Position numbers and translations under genes: made by a program
The notes under the pieces: model-generated
What the model saw: the letters and a program-made list of their open reading frames with translations, nothing else
Databases searched by the model: none
What the model was told of the DNA's origin: nothing
DNA from: JBBDWJ01 sp963824095
GTDB lineage: Bacteria; Acidobacteriota; Terriglobia; Bryobacterales; UBA6623
DNA: 64,000 bases
NCBI GenBank assembly: GCA_963824095.1
Contig: CAWGNS010000014.1
Location: forward strand, 434,001-498,000
Direction of reading: 5' to 3'
Shown here: piece by piece, positions 12,702-21,010 of the stretch
Position numbering within the stretch: position 1 is the stretch's first letter
Layout: each line of letters begins with the position of its first letter

Positions 12702-12730
12702 TTGGGCAGGCCGGAGCCCTGCCCCACTGG
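12702..12730 (+). repeat. copy 1 of a 28/29-bp dispersed palindromic repeat
   Basis: The 29 bases starting TTGGGCAGGCCGG and ending CTGCCCCACTGG recur exactly at 57601-57629; 28 of them recur inverted at 57374-57401. The core is itself palindromic (GGGCAGG / CCTGCCC). Confidence 0.8.
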
Positions 12731-12766
12731 CCTGCGGGTGTGCCCGCACTATGCGGCTTCGGTTAC

Positions 12767-14173
12767 TCAGAAGCCTCTCAGCAGTAAGCGGGTTCGCGCC
12801 GGGAGTTTCATCACCGGCTTGATCGATGCGTCGAATTGCTGCGCCATCTCCGCGAGCATGGCGACGATCTCGGGCTGCTCCGCCGCTCGGTTGTGGCTCT
12901 CGGATACGTCCTCGGCCAGGTTGTAGAGCTCCAGCGGCTCGCACGGCACGTCGTGGTGCAGCCTTTCGCCGGGAATCGCCACGCGTTTGAACAGGTGCAG
13001 CTTCCAGTCGCCCTGCCGCACGGCGCACAGCCGGCTGTGGTGGTAGTAAAACAGCCGCTTATCGGGGGAGGGCTGCTCGCCTTCGAGAAACCCCATGATG
13101 TTCTTGCCGTCGATGGCGCGGTCGGTAGGGATTTTGCCGCCGGCCAACTCGACGAAGGTCGTGAACAGGTCCATCGTCGTCGAGATGCCGCCGCGCACCG
13201 CGCCCTGCGGCAGCTTGCCGGGCCAGCGCGCGATCATCGGAACGCGCATGCCACCTTCCCAGGTGGTCCCCTTCCAACCTCGCAGCGGACCCGCCGAGCC
13301 GCCTTTGACGTGCTTCTTGAAGGCACCAAAATTCCACGGCCCGTTGTCGCTGGTGAACACCACCAGGGTGCGGCGGTCGATGCCGGCTTCGCGCAGCGCA
13401 TCGAGGATCTGCCCGGCGCTCCAGTCCAGTTCCTCGACCGCGTCGCCGTAGGGGCCGTCCGCCGACTTGCCGCGAAACTGGCGCGATGCGCCGACCGGCT
13501 TGTGCGGCATCGAATGCGCCAGGTAGAGGAAGAACGGCTTCGAGCTGTTGTTGTGGATGAAACGGACCGCCTCACGCGTGTAGTTCTGCGTCAGCAGGCG
13601 GTTGCGCGCCGGCGACGCGACGACGCGATTACCGTCGAATAGCTCGAAACGCGGCACCTTGATGATCGGCATCAGCGTCATGTCGTTGCTGTACAACACG
13701 CCGAAGAACTCGTCGAAACCCTGGCGCTGCGGCCGGAACCGCTTCAAGCCGCCCAGATGCCACTTGCCGATGCAAGCGGTGGCGTAGCCCTGTTGCTTGA
13801 GCTTCTCGGCGAGCGTGACTTCCGACAGCGGCAACCCGGTGCGTTCCCACGGAGCCAGCACGCGCACCAAGCCGGAGCGCTTGGCATAGCGGCCGGTGAG
13901 CAGGGCCGCTCGCGAAGGCGAACAGGTCGGCGAAGCGGCATAAAACTCGGTCAGGCGTACGCCTTCGGCGGCCATCTGGTCCAGACGCGGCGTGCGGATC
14001 GTCGGGCTGCCGTAGGAGCCCAGATCGCCGTAGCCCAGATCGTCGGTGAAGATGATGATGAAGTTGGGAGGCGGCTCGGCGGCTCGGGCGAGCGCCGGCA
14101 GGCCGGCCACGGCGAGGATCGCCGCGAGCCACGCCTTGCCGCAAAGCGCCGGCAGAAAGCGGGAAAGCCTCAC
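12767..14173 (-). CDS. secreted type I sulfatase
   Basis: Arylsulfatase-family hydrolase of 468 residues, exported by an N-terminal signal peptide (about 1-31, ending ALARA). The alkaline-phosphatase-superfamily metal site begins at IIIFTDDLGYGD (Asp44, Asp45). The formylglycine motif CSPSR (84-88) shows a Cys-type sulfatase that needs maturation by a formylglycine-generating enzyme or an anaerobic maturase, neither of which is in this window. Other expected motifs are TGRYAKRSG and GKWHLGG. It starts at GTG 14173 with GGAGG five bases upstream. The natural substrate, perhaps a sulfated polysaccharide, cannot be read from sequence. The flanking genes offer no obvious partner. Confidence 0.93.
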   Translation of the reverse strand: MRLSRFLPALCGKAWLAAILAVAGLPALARAAEPPPNFIIIFTDDLGYGDLGSYGSPTIRTPRLDQMAAEGVRLTEFYAASPTCSPSRAALLTGRYAKRSGLVRVLAPWERTGLPLSEVTLAEKLKQQGYATACIGKWHLGGLKRFRPQRQGFDEFFGVLYSNDMTLMPIIKVPRFELFDGNRVVASPARNRLLTQNYTREAVRFIHNNSSKPFFLYLAHSMPHKPVGASRQFRGKSADGPYGDAVEELDWSAGQILDALREAGIDRRTLVVFTSDNGPWNFGAFKKHVKGGSAGPLRGWKGTTWEGGMRVPMIARWPGKLPQGAVRGGISTTMDLFTTFVELAGGKIPTDRAIDGKNIMGFLEGEQPSPDKRLFYYHHSRLCAVRQGDWKLHLFKRVAIPGERLHHDVPCEPLELYNLAEDVSESHNRAAEQPEIVAMLAEMAQQFDASIKPVMKLPARTRLLLRGF

Positions 14174-14188
14174 TCGATCCTCCTTTCT

Positions 14189-14226
14189 TTTTTCTTGAGC
14201 CGCCGTCTCTTTTTCTTGAGCCGGAC
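14189..14226. repeat. imperfect direct repeat upstream of the sulfatase gene
   Basis: A T-rich run followed by TTTTCTTGAGCCG occurs twice about 20 bp apart (near 14190-14202 and 14211-14223), immediately upstream of the sulfatase Shine-Dalgarno. On the coding strand this is CGGCTCAAGAAAA twice. It could be a regulatory repeat or slippage. Confidence 0.4.
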
Positions 14227-14326
14227 GGCGCCGTGGCCGATGGCGCCGGATTCCGGCCTCAAGGCCGCGGACACAGTTGCTTCCGCCGCGAGGGCTGACT
14301 ACCCGGCGATCCGTGGCGCTGGTTGC

Positions 14327-14857
14327 TCAGGGCCGCGCGTGCGGGTTGCCGATCGCCGCGGACGCCGGGCGGGCGCCGGCAATCTCGCCCAGCCGGGCCG
14401 TTTGCTTGGACGGCAGCTTGCCGTCGAGCGGCGCCGTCTGCCGCGAGCGCGCTACGGGCTCGACCCACGCCGCCGTCGTGCGCTCCACCGTCGCGCTGCG
14501 CGCCGTCTGCTTGGCCTGAGCGGTCTGCTTGGCCTCGGCCGTCTGCTTCACGGCGGTGATGAACAGTTTCTTGGGATCCTGCTGGCAAACCTTGAGAAGC
14601 CGCTCAGAGAACTCTTCGACGGTGATCCAGCTAGCGGGCGCCGATTTTTCGTCCACGCCCAACATGCCGTTGTAGTAGCCGTGCGCCCACACCGTAACGA
14701 TATCGGAGCGGCCGTCTTCAATATCGACCAGGTCGAGGTGCTCGGCGCAACTGTAGCTTTTCAAATCCAGCGGTTCGTTGTCAGTTGGCGGCGACTGCGC
14801 CGCGAGGGAAATACTGGCCAAACACACGCTCAGAAGCAAAAACGCCGCCGTTCTCAT
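14327..14857 (-). CDS. HdeA/HdeB-like periplasmic protein with KQTA-repeat tail
   Basis: Exported protein of 176 residues with a signal peptide (about 1-20). The core (about 33-100) carries two cysteines 54 apart (Cys37 in YSCAEHL, Cys91 in LKVCQQDP) and the central AHGYYNGMLG segment, a pattern that fits the HdeA/HdeB acid-stress chaperone family, in which the two cysteines form the stabilising disulfide. After the core comes an unusual basic tail with KQTAEA-KQTAQA-KQTARS repeats, encoded by 18-bp DNA repeats at 14505-14555, and further KQTA and RQTA copies. ATG 14857 is chosen with GGAGG eight bases upstream. The family assignment is by motif only. Confidence 0.65.
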   Translation of the reverse strand: MRTAAFLLLSVCLASISLAAQSPPTDNEPLDLKSYSCAEHLDLVDIEDGRSDIVTVWAHGYYNGMLGVDEKSAPASWITVEEFSERLLKVCQQDPKKLFITAVKQTAEAKQTAQAKQTARSATVERTTAAWVEPVARSRQTAPLDGKLPSKQTARLGEIAGARPASAAIGNPHARP

Positions 14858-15240
14858 CACGCTGCCTCCGGACTGTTCAAATCACCGCCACTGCCCTTTG
14901 CGGCCGAGCTACCAGCGAAAATCGGGCCACTGCAGAGAAGCATGCTCATTGTGTCGACTCTCATAGTAACGAATCGTTTCGGAGCGCCAAGCGGGGGACC
15001 CATAGCGGCACAATGCAATAGCACGCACTCAGAGCCGCGGGCGTAAACCCGCGCTGCGCAGTCTGTCGAGGCGCGCAGGCGACAACCAGCGCCAGATTGT
15101 CTCCCCGGCTGCTCAACGCAAGCTGACGCTTGCGGCTCCGAGTGGCGATTCCGGCGTGGCGCGCTTCCCATACAGCGCCATGCCAACGTAGCGGCATCCT
15201 AATGCAGCGCTGAGTGGACGAACGCGCAAGCCAAGCCGCG
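14858..15240. other. 383-bp spacer, no gene seen
   Basis: The spacer between the KamA-family gene and the HdeA-like gene. It contains the CGCAAGC/GCTTGCG hairpin at 15117-15134. No open frame here has protein-like composition. Confidence 0.5.
15117..15134. repeat. 7-bp hairpin CGCAAGC-TGAC-GCTTGCG
   Basis: Exact inverted repeat about 107 bp downstream of the KamA-family stop codon. The same GCAAGCT/AGCTTGC core appears at 41417-41433, so it belongs to a dispersed palindrome family. It may act as an end-of-transcript structure. Confidence 0.5.
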
Positions 15241-16617
15241 TCACACCGGCCGGGCATCGGCCGCCTCGGGCCCCCACAACTCGGCCTGCGCGTGCAATCC
15301 GTGGCGCTCGTCTTCGTCGGACTCGAAAAGGAATTTGCGCTCCCCGAAAGCGGGTTCGAGATGGTCGAGCCAGGTGGCGTGCGGATCGAACTTGGCGAAA
15401 AACGGGCGCCCTACCCAATCGGGGTTGCGGGCCTGAATCATCTCGAGCGCAAACACCTTTTCGCCGCGGACCTGGGTAACGCCGCAAATCCGCACCTTAC
15501 CTGGAAACGCCGACATCGAGGGGCCCCGCACAGTGCGCCCCAATCCCGAGACCTGCACATAGGCGTCGCGGAAGATCTCGTGGCAGCGCGCCAGCGGCAC
15601 CTCGAAGTAGTTGCGGGCGCCGGTATCCCGCTCGATGAACATGTAGTAAGGGATCATCCCGAGTTGGACGCCGTCGCGCCACAGGTCAGCCCAGGCCGCC
15701 GCGTTGTCGTTGACGTGGCGGATCACCGGCGCCTGCATTCGCAACTGCGCGCCCGTCCCGCGCACGCGGCGCACCGCTTCGCGGGCGATTTCGGGTTTCA
15801 GCTCTGCCGGGTGGCTGTAGTGGGCCATCACGGCGAGGTGCTTGCCGGCCTCGACGACTTGCTCGAACAGCCGCAGGCAGTCTTCGGCATCGGTGTCGGT
15901 CACAAAACGCTGCGGCCAATAGGCCAACGCCTTGGTGCCGATCCGGATGCTCTGCAGGTGCTCCAGCCCGGCGCCCAACAGCGGCTCGAGATATTTCCGC
16001 AGCACCCTGGTCTTCATGATCATCGGGTCGCCGCCGGTGATCAACACGTCGCTGACGCAGGGGTTGGCCTTCAGGTAGGCGATCAGATCGTCGGTTTCGC
16101 GCGACTCGAACTTCACCTCGGGCATGCCCACGAACTGCGCCCAACGGAAGCAATAGGTGCAATAGGCGTGGCAGGTCTGGCCCTGCGCGGGGAAAAACAG
16201 CACCGTCTCGCGGTATTTATGCTGCAAGCCCGGCAACGGCCGGCCGTTGAGCAGCGGCACGTTGTGGGTCATTTGTCCGGCGGGGTGGGGATTGAGTCCG
16301 TAGCGGATGCGGCTCACCTCGGCCGCCAGCTCGTCGGCGGGCGCGGCGCGCTCCAGCAGCCCGCGCACGGAGTCGTATTCCTCTTCCGACAACATGCCGC
16401 GCTGCGGAAACACGAGCTGAAACACGGGATCGAGCGGCAGATTCCCCCAGTCGATCAGCTCGCGCATCACGTATTCATTGGTGCGGAACGGGAGTACGCG
16501 CGACACCACCCGGATCGCCTCCTGGTGCTGTGCATCGATCCAATGCCATTCCGGCGTTTGGGCCACGTTGTGCTCGGTCACGGCACGGTAGCGCCCGTAG
16601 TCGTTTCTTGCCGTCAA
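15241..16617 (-). CDS. KamA-family radical SAM protein (lysine 2,3-aminomutase-like)
   Basis: Radical SAM/PLP-type protein of about 458 residues. The [4Fe-4S] cluster motif is CHAYCTYC (about 149-156), followed by VLITGGDPM, the SAM-contacting GGD region, and a C-terminal AFPGK segment that may supply the PLP lysine. The overall pattern matches the large KamA family, but substrate specificity for lysine is not established: many members act on other amino acids or are uncharacterised. TTG 16617 is chosen because GGAGG lies seven bases upstream; the frame could extend 14 codons to a GTG at 16659, which would leave that strong Shine-Dalgarno inside the gene. It is transcribed away from the nuo operon, and no operon partner is evident. 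Confidence 0.88.
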   Translation of the reverse strand: MTARNDYGRYRAVTEHNVAQTPEWHWIDAQHQEAIRVVSRVLPFRTNEYVMRELIDWGNLPLDPVFQLVFPQRGMLSEEEYDSVRGLLERAAPADELAAEVSRIRYGLNPHPAGQMTHNVPLLNGRPLPGLQHKYRETVLFFPAQGQTCHAYCTYCFRWAQFVGMPEVKFESRETDDLIAYLKANPCVSDVLITGGDPMIMKTRVLRKYLEPLLGAGLEHLQSIRIGTKALAYWPQRFVTDTDAEDCLRLFEQVVEAGKHLAVMAHYSHPAELKPEIAREAVRRVRGTGAQLRMQAPVIRHVNDNAAAWADLWRDGVQLGMIPYYMFIERDTGARNYFEVPLARCHEIFRDAYVQVSGLGRTVRGPSMSAFPGKVRICGVTQVRGEKVFALEMIQARNPDWVGRPFFAKFDPHATWLDHLEPAFGERKFLFESDEDERHGLHAQAELWGPEAADARPV

Positions 16618-17443
16618 AAAACTACCTCCCTCCCCAGTAAGCAGAATAAATTCAACCACTTACACAAGCCCGCGGGCCTTCCACGCCGGCTTTTGGACGC
16701 GCCGCGCCGACGCGCTGTTACCGCAGCGCGCTGTTGCCCTTTGCGGGGGATATTCAATGAGGGGGGAACAAGTGCAGGCCAGAGCCCACGCCGGCGAGCC
16801 TGCTGAGCCCGGCTGACCTGGGCCCTCCCCCGTGCTCTCGCGGCAACGCGCGATCCTGATGGCCGCCGCCGGCAGGCAGCGTGTACTGGCTGGGTCGCGA
16901 CCCGAGCATAACCGAAAGACGACGATCTTTCAAGCGCCTGTGGGGCCGCAGCTCAACCCTTGGATAATCGGTTGAAGCATCGCCCCCCAGGCAACGCAAC
17001 TGTTCGCAATCCAACACTGCGGGCAGGAATCGATCGGCGTTTGGGGGCCCGGCCCCTATCGCGCGGTGGCTGCGGGGGTCTATGCTAGTCGGTTCAGCCT
17101 TGCCTTTGCTGCGGTTCGCACAAGAGCCCCGGTCAACGGCGGCGGGCTTCCGGAAACCTGCGGAAACGGGGTCTCCAACAAGTCGTTCGCGCCGGCCGAA
17201 CGGGATATCTCTATCGCGAACGAGCCCTATCCTCTGCTGCCTCAGCCCGGTGGGACGTCGGAAGGGGTCCACGTGAGTATAATGGTGAGTGCATCCTACC
17301 GCCATTTGTGACGGGTGGGCTTCGAAAGACGTCATTGATGTAGAATCGGAATTCTCCACCTCGCCGGAAGAAACTGTCTGTTCGCGATCGAGGCCCGCTA
17401 ACGAAATGCCGGCCTCTTGTCTCCAAGAGAGTGCAGAAGGAGC
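16618..17443. other. 826-bp divergent spacer before the nuo operon
   Basis: Non-coding as far as I can see: a 201-codon frame on the minus strand (16754-17359) lacks protein-like composition and any recognisable motif. The interval should carry the promoters of both the KamA-family gene and the nuo operon. A small hairpin GAAAGA/TCTTTC lies near 16913-16930, and a TATAAT occurs at 17278-17283. An unrecognised small RNA cannot be excluded. Confidence 0.5.
17278..17283 (+). promoter_or_regulatory. possible -10 box (TATAAT) upstream of nuoA
   Basis: A perfect TATAAT stands out in GC-rich sequence 160 bp before nuoA. No good -35 hexamer is found 16-18 bp upstream, so this is only a candidate. 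Confidence 0.25.
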
Positions 17444-17902
17444 ATGGCTTCCCTAAACGTTTGGGCGCTGGGCGTCTATACCGCCGCTGTCTTCGTCGTT
17501 GTCGGCGGCATGCTGCTGACTTCGTATCTGCTGGGCCAGCGGCACCACGAGAACGCCACCGACGACCCTTATGAGTCGGGGATCGTCTCGACGGGCTCGG
17601 CGGAGATGCGCTTCTCCGTGCGCTTTTATCTGATCGCGATGCTGTTTGTGATCTTCGATCTGGAGGCCGCCATCCTGTTCGCCTGGGCGGTGGCGGTTCC
17701 CGAAACCGGCTGGCCGGCGTTCTTCGCGGTGACCGCGTTCATCGGGATTCTGCTGGTCGCGCTGTTTTACGAGTGGCGGCAGGGCGCCCTGGATCTGGGT
17801 CCCAAACCGCGCTCGCGGCGCCACCCGAGCGAGCATGCGGCGGCTGCTTCCAGGCCGCTCGCCCTAGAAAAGGAGGGGGCACGTGCGCTGGTCACTGACT
17901 AA
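17444..17902 (+). CDS. nuoA: NADH-quinone oxidoreductase subunit A
   Basis: Small membrane subunit of complex I, 152 residues with three spans. The conserved loop DDPYESGI (about 40-47) and the RFYLIAMLFVIFDLEAA segment are diagnostic of NuoA. ATG 17444 has AGAAGGAG directly upstream. The first gene of the operon; its 3' end overlaps nuoB by 20 bp. Confidence 0.97.
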   Translation: MASLNVWALGVYTAAVFVVVGGMLLTSYLLGQRHHENATDDPYESGIVSTGSAEMRFSVRFYLIAMLFVIFDLEAAILFAWAVAVPETGWPAFFAVTAFIGILLVALFYEWRQGALDLGPKPRSRRHPSEHAAAASRPLALEKEGARALVTD

Positions 17903-18527
17903 AGCCTCCGAACCCCATTCCTTCCCCGAGCTCGAGGCGGCGAACCTCGACGGCGCCGTACAGCAGTCGCTGGTGCTTTCGCGGCTGCAGGACCTGATGG
18001 CCTGGGGCCGCAAAAACTCGATCTGGCCCTTTAATTTCGGCCTTTCCTGCTGCTTCGTGGAGATGGCGACGAGCATCACCAGCCGCTACGACGTGGCGCG
18101 TTTCGGCGCCGAGGTCATTCGCGGCACCCCGCGCGAGGCCGACGTCATGGTCATCGCCGGAACCGTGTTCATGAAAATGGCGCCGATCATCCAGCGCCTT
18201 TATGAGCAGATGATGGAGCCGCGCTGGGTGATCTCGATGGGCTCCTGCGCCAACTCCGGCGGCATGTACGACATCTACAGCGTCGTGCAAGGGGTCGATA
18301 AGTTTCTACCGGTCGATGTCTACGTGCCGGGCTGCCCGCCGCGCCCCGAGGCCTTCATGGAAGGCCTGCTGCTGTTGCGGCAGTCGATCGGCAAAGAGCG
18401 CCGGCCGCTGAGCTGGGTCGTCGGCCCGCAAGGCGTCGAGAGGCCCGAAATGCCCGCGCTGCGGGATGTCCGCCGCGAAGCACGCCAGAAACTCGTGCAG
18501 CTCCGCTCACCGGACAAGGTAAGGTAG
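17883..18527 (+). CDS. nuoB: NADH-quinone oxidoreductase subunit B
   Basis: Hydrophilic complex I subunit of 214 residues that binds cluster N2, the last iron-sulfur centre before quinone. The ligands are visible as SCCFVEM (the tandem Cys pair), GSCANSGG and PGCPPRPE. It starts at GTG 17883 with AAGGAGG six bases upstream, inside the end of nuoA. The C-terminal 40 residues beyond the conserved core are charged and variable. It is followed by a 72-bp spacer before nuoCD, one of three looser junctions in the operon. Confidence 0.97.
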   Translation: MRWSLTKASEPHSFPELEAANLDGAVQQSLVLSRLQDLMAWGRKNSIWPFNFGLSCCFVEMATSITSRYDVARFGAEVIRGTPREADVMVIAGTVFMKMAPIIQRLYEQMMEPRWVISMGSCANSGGMYDIYSVVQGVDKFLPVDVYVPGCPPRPEAFMEGLLLLRQSIGKERRPLSWVVGPQGVERPEMPALRDVRREARQKLVQLRSPDKVR

Positions 18528-18599
18528 CCTGCGTAAAGTACGCCTGCGGCTGGTACGCCGAAGGCGCGGACACTCCTTTCTCTCTGGGTCGAACGAACA

Positions 18600-20348
18600 A
18601 TGGCCGCCGGTTCAGCAATCGTGGAAGAACTCGAAACCGTACTCGAGCCCGGGACTTTCGTGGCGCAAGAAACGCGCGACGGAATTCCCACCTATTGGAT
18701 CGGCGCCGACCGCATTCGCGAGACGTTGCGCCGTCTGAAGCACGAGATTGCCAAGCCCTACACTTTCCTCTACGATCTGACCGCGATCGACGAGCGCGAC
18801 CGCACGCACCGCGAGGGCCAGCCGCCGAGCGACTTTACCGTCGTCTATCACCTGCTCTCCTACGAGCGGAACCACGACGTCCGGCTCAAGGTCGCCACCG
18901 AAGGCAACTACCCGTCGCTGCCGACCATCACCGACCTGTGGCCGGCCGCCGCCTGGTATGAGCGCGAAGCCTGGGACATGTTCGGCGTGCGCTTCGACGG
19001 CCACACGCGGCTGCGCCGCATCCTGATGCCCCACACCTGGGAAGGCCATCCGCTGCGCAAGGATCACCCGGCCCGCGCCACCGAGATGGGCCCGTTCCAG
19101 CTTCCTCCCGACAAGCAGGAAGCCGAACAGGAAGCGCTGCGCTTCGAGCCCGAGAAATTCGGCCTGAAGCGCTCCAGCCCCACCTCCGACTTCATGTTCC
19201 TGAACCTGGGGCCGCAACACCCCGGCACCCACGGCGTCATCCGGGTCATTCTGCAGCTCGACGGCGAAGAGATTGTCGACGCGGTTCCCGAAATCGGTTT
19301 TCATCACCGCGGCGCCGAGAAGATGGCCGAGCGCCAGACCTGGCACACCTTCATCCCGTACACCGACCGCATCGATTACCTGGGCGGCGTGCTCAACAAC
19401 CTGCCCTACGTCCTGGCGGTCGAAAAGCTCGCCGGCATCGAGGTTCCCGACCGCGTCAAGGTGATCCGGGTGATGATCTGCGAGCTGTTCCGCATTTCGA
19501 GCCACCTGGTCTGGTACGGCACCTTCGCGCAAGATGTCGGCGCGCTCTCGCCGGTCTTTTTCACCTTCAACGACCGCGAGCGCATCTTCGACATCATCGA
19601 AGCGATTTGCGGCGGCCGCATGCACCCCAGTTGGTTCCGCATCGGCGGCGTGGCCCACGACCTGCCCGAGGGCTGGGAGCCGATGGTGCACGAGTTTGTC
19701 GCCTGGGAGCGCAAACGCCTGCTCGAATACGACAAGATGGTGATGCGCAACCGTATTTTCAAGGGGCGCACCGTGGGCGTCGGCGATTATACGCGCGAGG
19801 AAGCGATCGAGTGGGGCGTCACCGGAGCGGGCCTGCGGGCCTGCGGCTTCGAATGGGATTTCCGCAAGAAGCGGCCCTATTCCGGCTACGAGAATTTCGA
19901 GTTCGACATCCCGACCGGCCAGCGCGGCGACTGCTACGACCGCGCCGCGGTGCGCGTCGAGGAGATCCGCCAGAGCCTGCGCATCATCGAGCAGTGCGCC
20001 AACAACATGCCGGCGGGGTCTTACAAAGCCGACCATCCGCTGACGACGCCGCCGCTCAAAGAGCGCACGATGCACGACATCGAGACACTGATCACGCACT
20101 TTCTGAGCGTGAGCTGGGGTCCGGTGATTCCACCGGGAGAGGCCTTCGTCGGAGTCGAGGCCTCCAAGGGAAACAACGGCTATTACCTGATCAGCGACGG
20201 CAGCACCAACGCCTACCGGGCGCGGATTCGCGCTCCCTCGTTCGCGCACATGCAGATGCTGCCGTTGATCAGCAAGGGCTTCACGGTGCCCGACCTGCTG
20301 GCGATCATGGGCGCCATGGATTTCGTGCTGGCCGACCTGGACCGCTAG
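18600..20348 (+). CDS. nuoCD: fused NADH-quinone oxidoreductase subunits C and D
   Basis: Single 582-residue chain combining NuoC (about 1-170; ends with the FGVRFDGHTRLRRIL and GHPLRKD motifs) and NuoD (about 195-582; begins FMFLNLGPQHPGTHG and contains EIGFHHRGAEKMAE and the C-terminal DFVLADLDR). NuoD forms the quinone pocket with NuoB. The C-D fusion is known from E. coli and several other phyla. The linker (about 170-195) is short and charged. ATG 18600 is the start. The following 172-bp gap to nuoE holds a large palindrome. Confidence 0.97.
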   Translation: MAAGSAIVEELETVLEPGTFVAQETRDGIPTYWIGADRIRETLRRLKHEIAKPYTFLYDLTAIDERDRTHREGQPPSDFTVVYHLLSYERNHDVRLKVATEGNYPSLPTITDLWPAAAWYEREAWDMFGVRFDGHTRLRRILMPHTWEGHPLRKDHPARATEMGPFQLPPDKQEAEQEALRFEPEKFGLKRSSPTSDFMFLNLGPQHPGTHGVIRVILQLDGEEIVDAVPEIGFHHRGAEKMAERQTWHTFIPYTDRIDYLGGVLNNLPYVLAVEKLAGIEVPDRVKVIRVMICELFRISSHLVWYGTFAQDVGALSPVFFTFNDRERIFDIIEAICGGRMHPSWFRIGGVAHDLPEGWEPMVHEFVAWERKRLLEYDKMVMRNRIFKGRTVGVGDYTREEAIEWGVTGAGLRACGFEWDFRKKRPYSGYENFEFDIPTGQRGDCYDRAAVRVEEIRQSLRIIEQCANNMPAGSYKADHPLTTPPLKERTMHDIETLITHFLSVSWGPVIPPGEAFVGVEASKGNNGYYLISDGSTNAYRARIRAPSFAHMQMLPLISKGFTVPDLLAIMGAMDFVLADLDR

Positions 20349-20370
20349 ATATCGGGCCGGAAGCACCCCG

Positions 20371-20490
20371 TAGCGCGGGGGCTGGGCGATTTTCCCAGAC
20401 CTGCGGCGTTTCGCTGATGCGCGGCGGGAGATTCGCCAACAGGAAAAACCGCAGGTCTGGTAACAAGCCAGCCCTGCGCAACGGGGCTCC
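20371..20490. repeat. long palindromic element in the nuoCD-nuoE spacer
   Basis: CCAGACCTGCGG (20395-20406) is exactly inverted at 20449-20460, and an outer GCTGG / CCAGC pair encloses it. The left half resembles 57450-57481 (GGCTGG..TTTCCCAGACCTGCGG), so it is a dispersed repeat. As RNA it would form a long stem between two complex I genes. Confidence 0.7.
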
Positions 20491-20520
20491 GATTGGCGCC
20501 CCGAGGCAAAGAGGTAACCA

Positions 20521-20985
20521 GTGCTGACCGACGAGGAGAAACGAGAAATCGAGCACGAGCTGACGCTGTTCCCCTACAGTCAGGCGGCCTGCGTCGAAGC
20601 TCTTAAGATCGTGCAGCGGCATCGCGGCTGGGTCTCGGACGAGAACATCAAAGACATCGCGGCCGCGCTGGGGCTGACGGCCGAAGAAATCGACGGCGTG
20701 GCGACCTTCTACAACCTGATCTACCGCCGCCCCGTCGGCCGCCACGTCATTTTGATGTGCGACAGCATCAGTTGTTGGATCATGGGCTATGACCGCGTGC
20801 GCACCTGCGCCAAGAAGTCGCTGGGGATCGCGCCCGGCGAAACCACAGCCGACGGCCGCTTCACGCTGCTGCCGGTGCCGTGCCTGGGGACCTGCGACAA
20901 AGCGCCCGCGATGATGGTCGGCGACGACCTGCACACCAACGTCGCCCCCGAAAAGTTCGACGCCGTGCTCGAGCCTTATAAGTAG
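20521..20985 (+). CDS. nuoE: NADH-quinone oxidoreductase subunit E
   Basis: Thioredoxin-fold [2Fe-2S] subunit of the NADH dehydrogenase module, 154 residues. The four ligands are seen as CDSISC (two Cys, about 80-85) and CLGTC (two Cys, about 121-125). The helical N-terminal region includes EIDGVATFYNLIYRRPVG, typical of the family. It starts at GTG 20521 with GAGG six bases upstream. Works with NuoF and NuoG in electron entry from NADH. Confidence 0.97.
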   Translation: MLTDEEKREIEHELTLFPYSQAACVEALKIVQRHRGWVSDENIKDIAAALGLTAEEIDGVATFYNLIYRRPVGRHVILMCDSISCWIMGYDRVRTCAKKSLGIAPGETTADGRFTLLPVPCLGTCDKAPAMMVGDDLHTNVAPEKFDAVLEPYK

Positions 20986-21010
20986 CCGCCGGGCCGGAAA
21001 CACAACGACG

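Larger units (their letters stand above)
12435..12766. other. 332-bp spacer with palindromic repeats, no gene
   Basis: Spacer between the sulfatase 3' end and the tolC-like gene start. It holds the Shine-Dalgarno of the tolC-like gene, the 12468-12487 hairpin and the 12702-12730 dispersed repeat. No reading frame here looks like protein. The tolC operon promoter should lie in this interval, but I see no convincing -10/-35 pair. Confidence 0.6.

Noticed and set aside
16754..17359. A 201-codon minus-strand frame in the nuo upstream spacer
   Set aside because: Its composition is Arg/Pro/Gly-rich without motifs or a ribosome site. In GC-rich DNA long chance frames are common.
18612..20366. 584-codon minus-strand frame opposite nuoCD
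   Set aside because: Antisense shadow of a conserved complex I gene.
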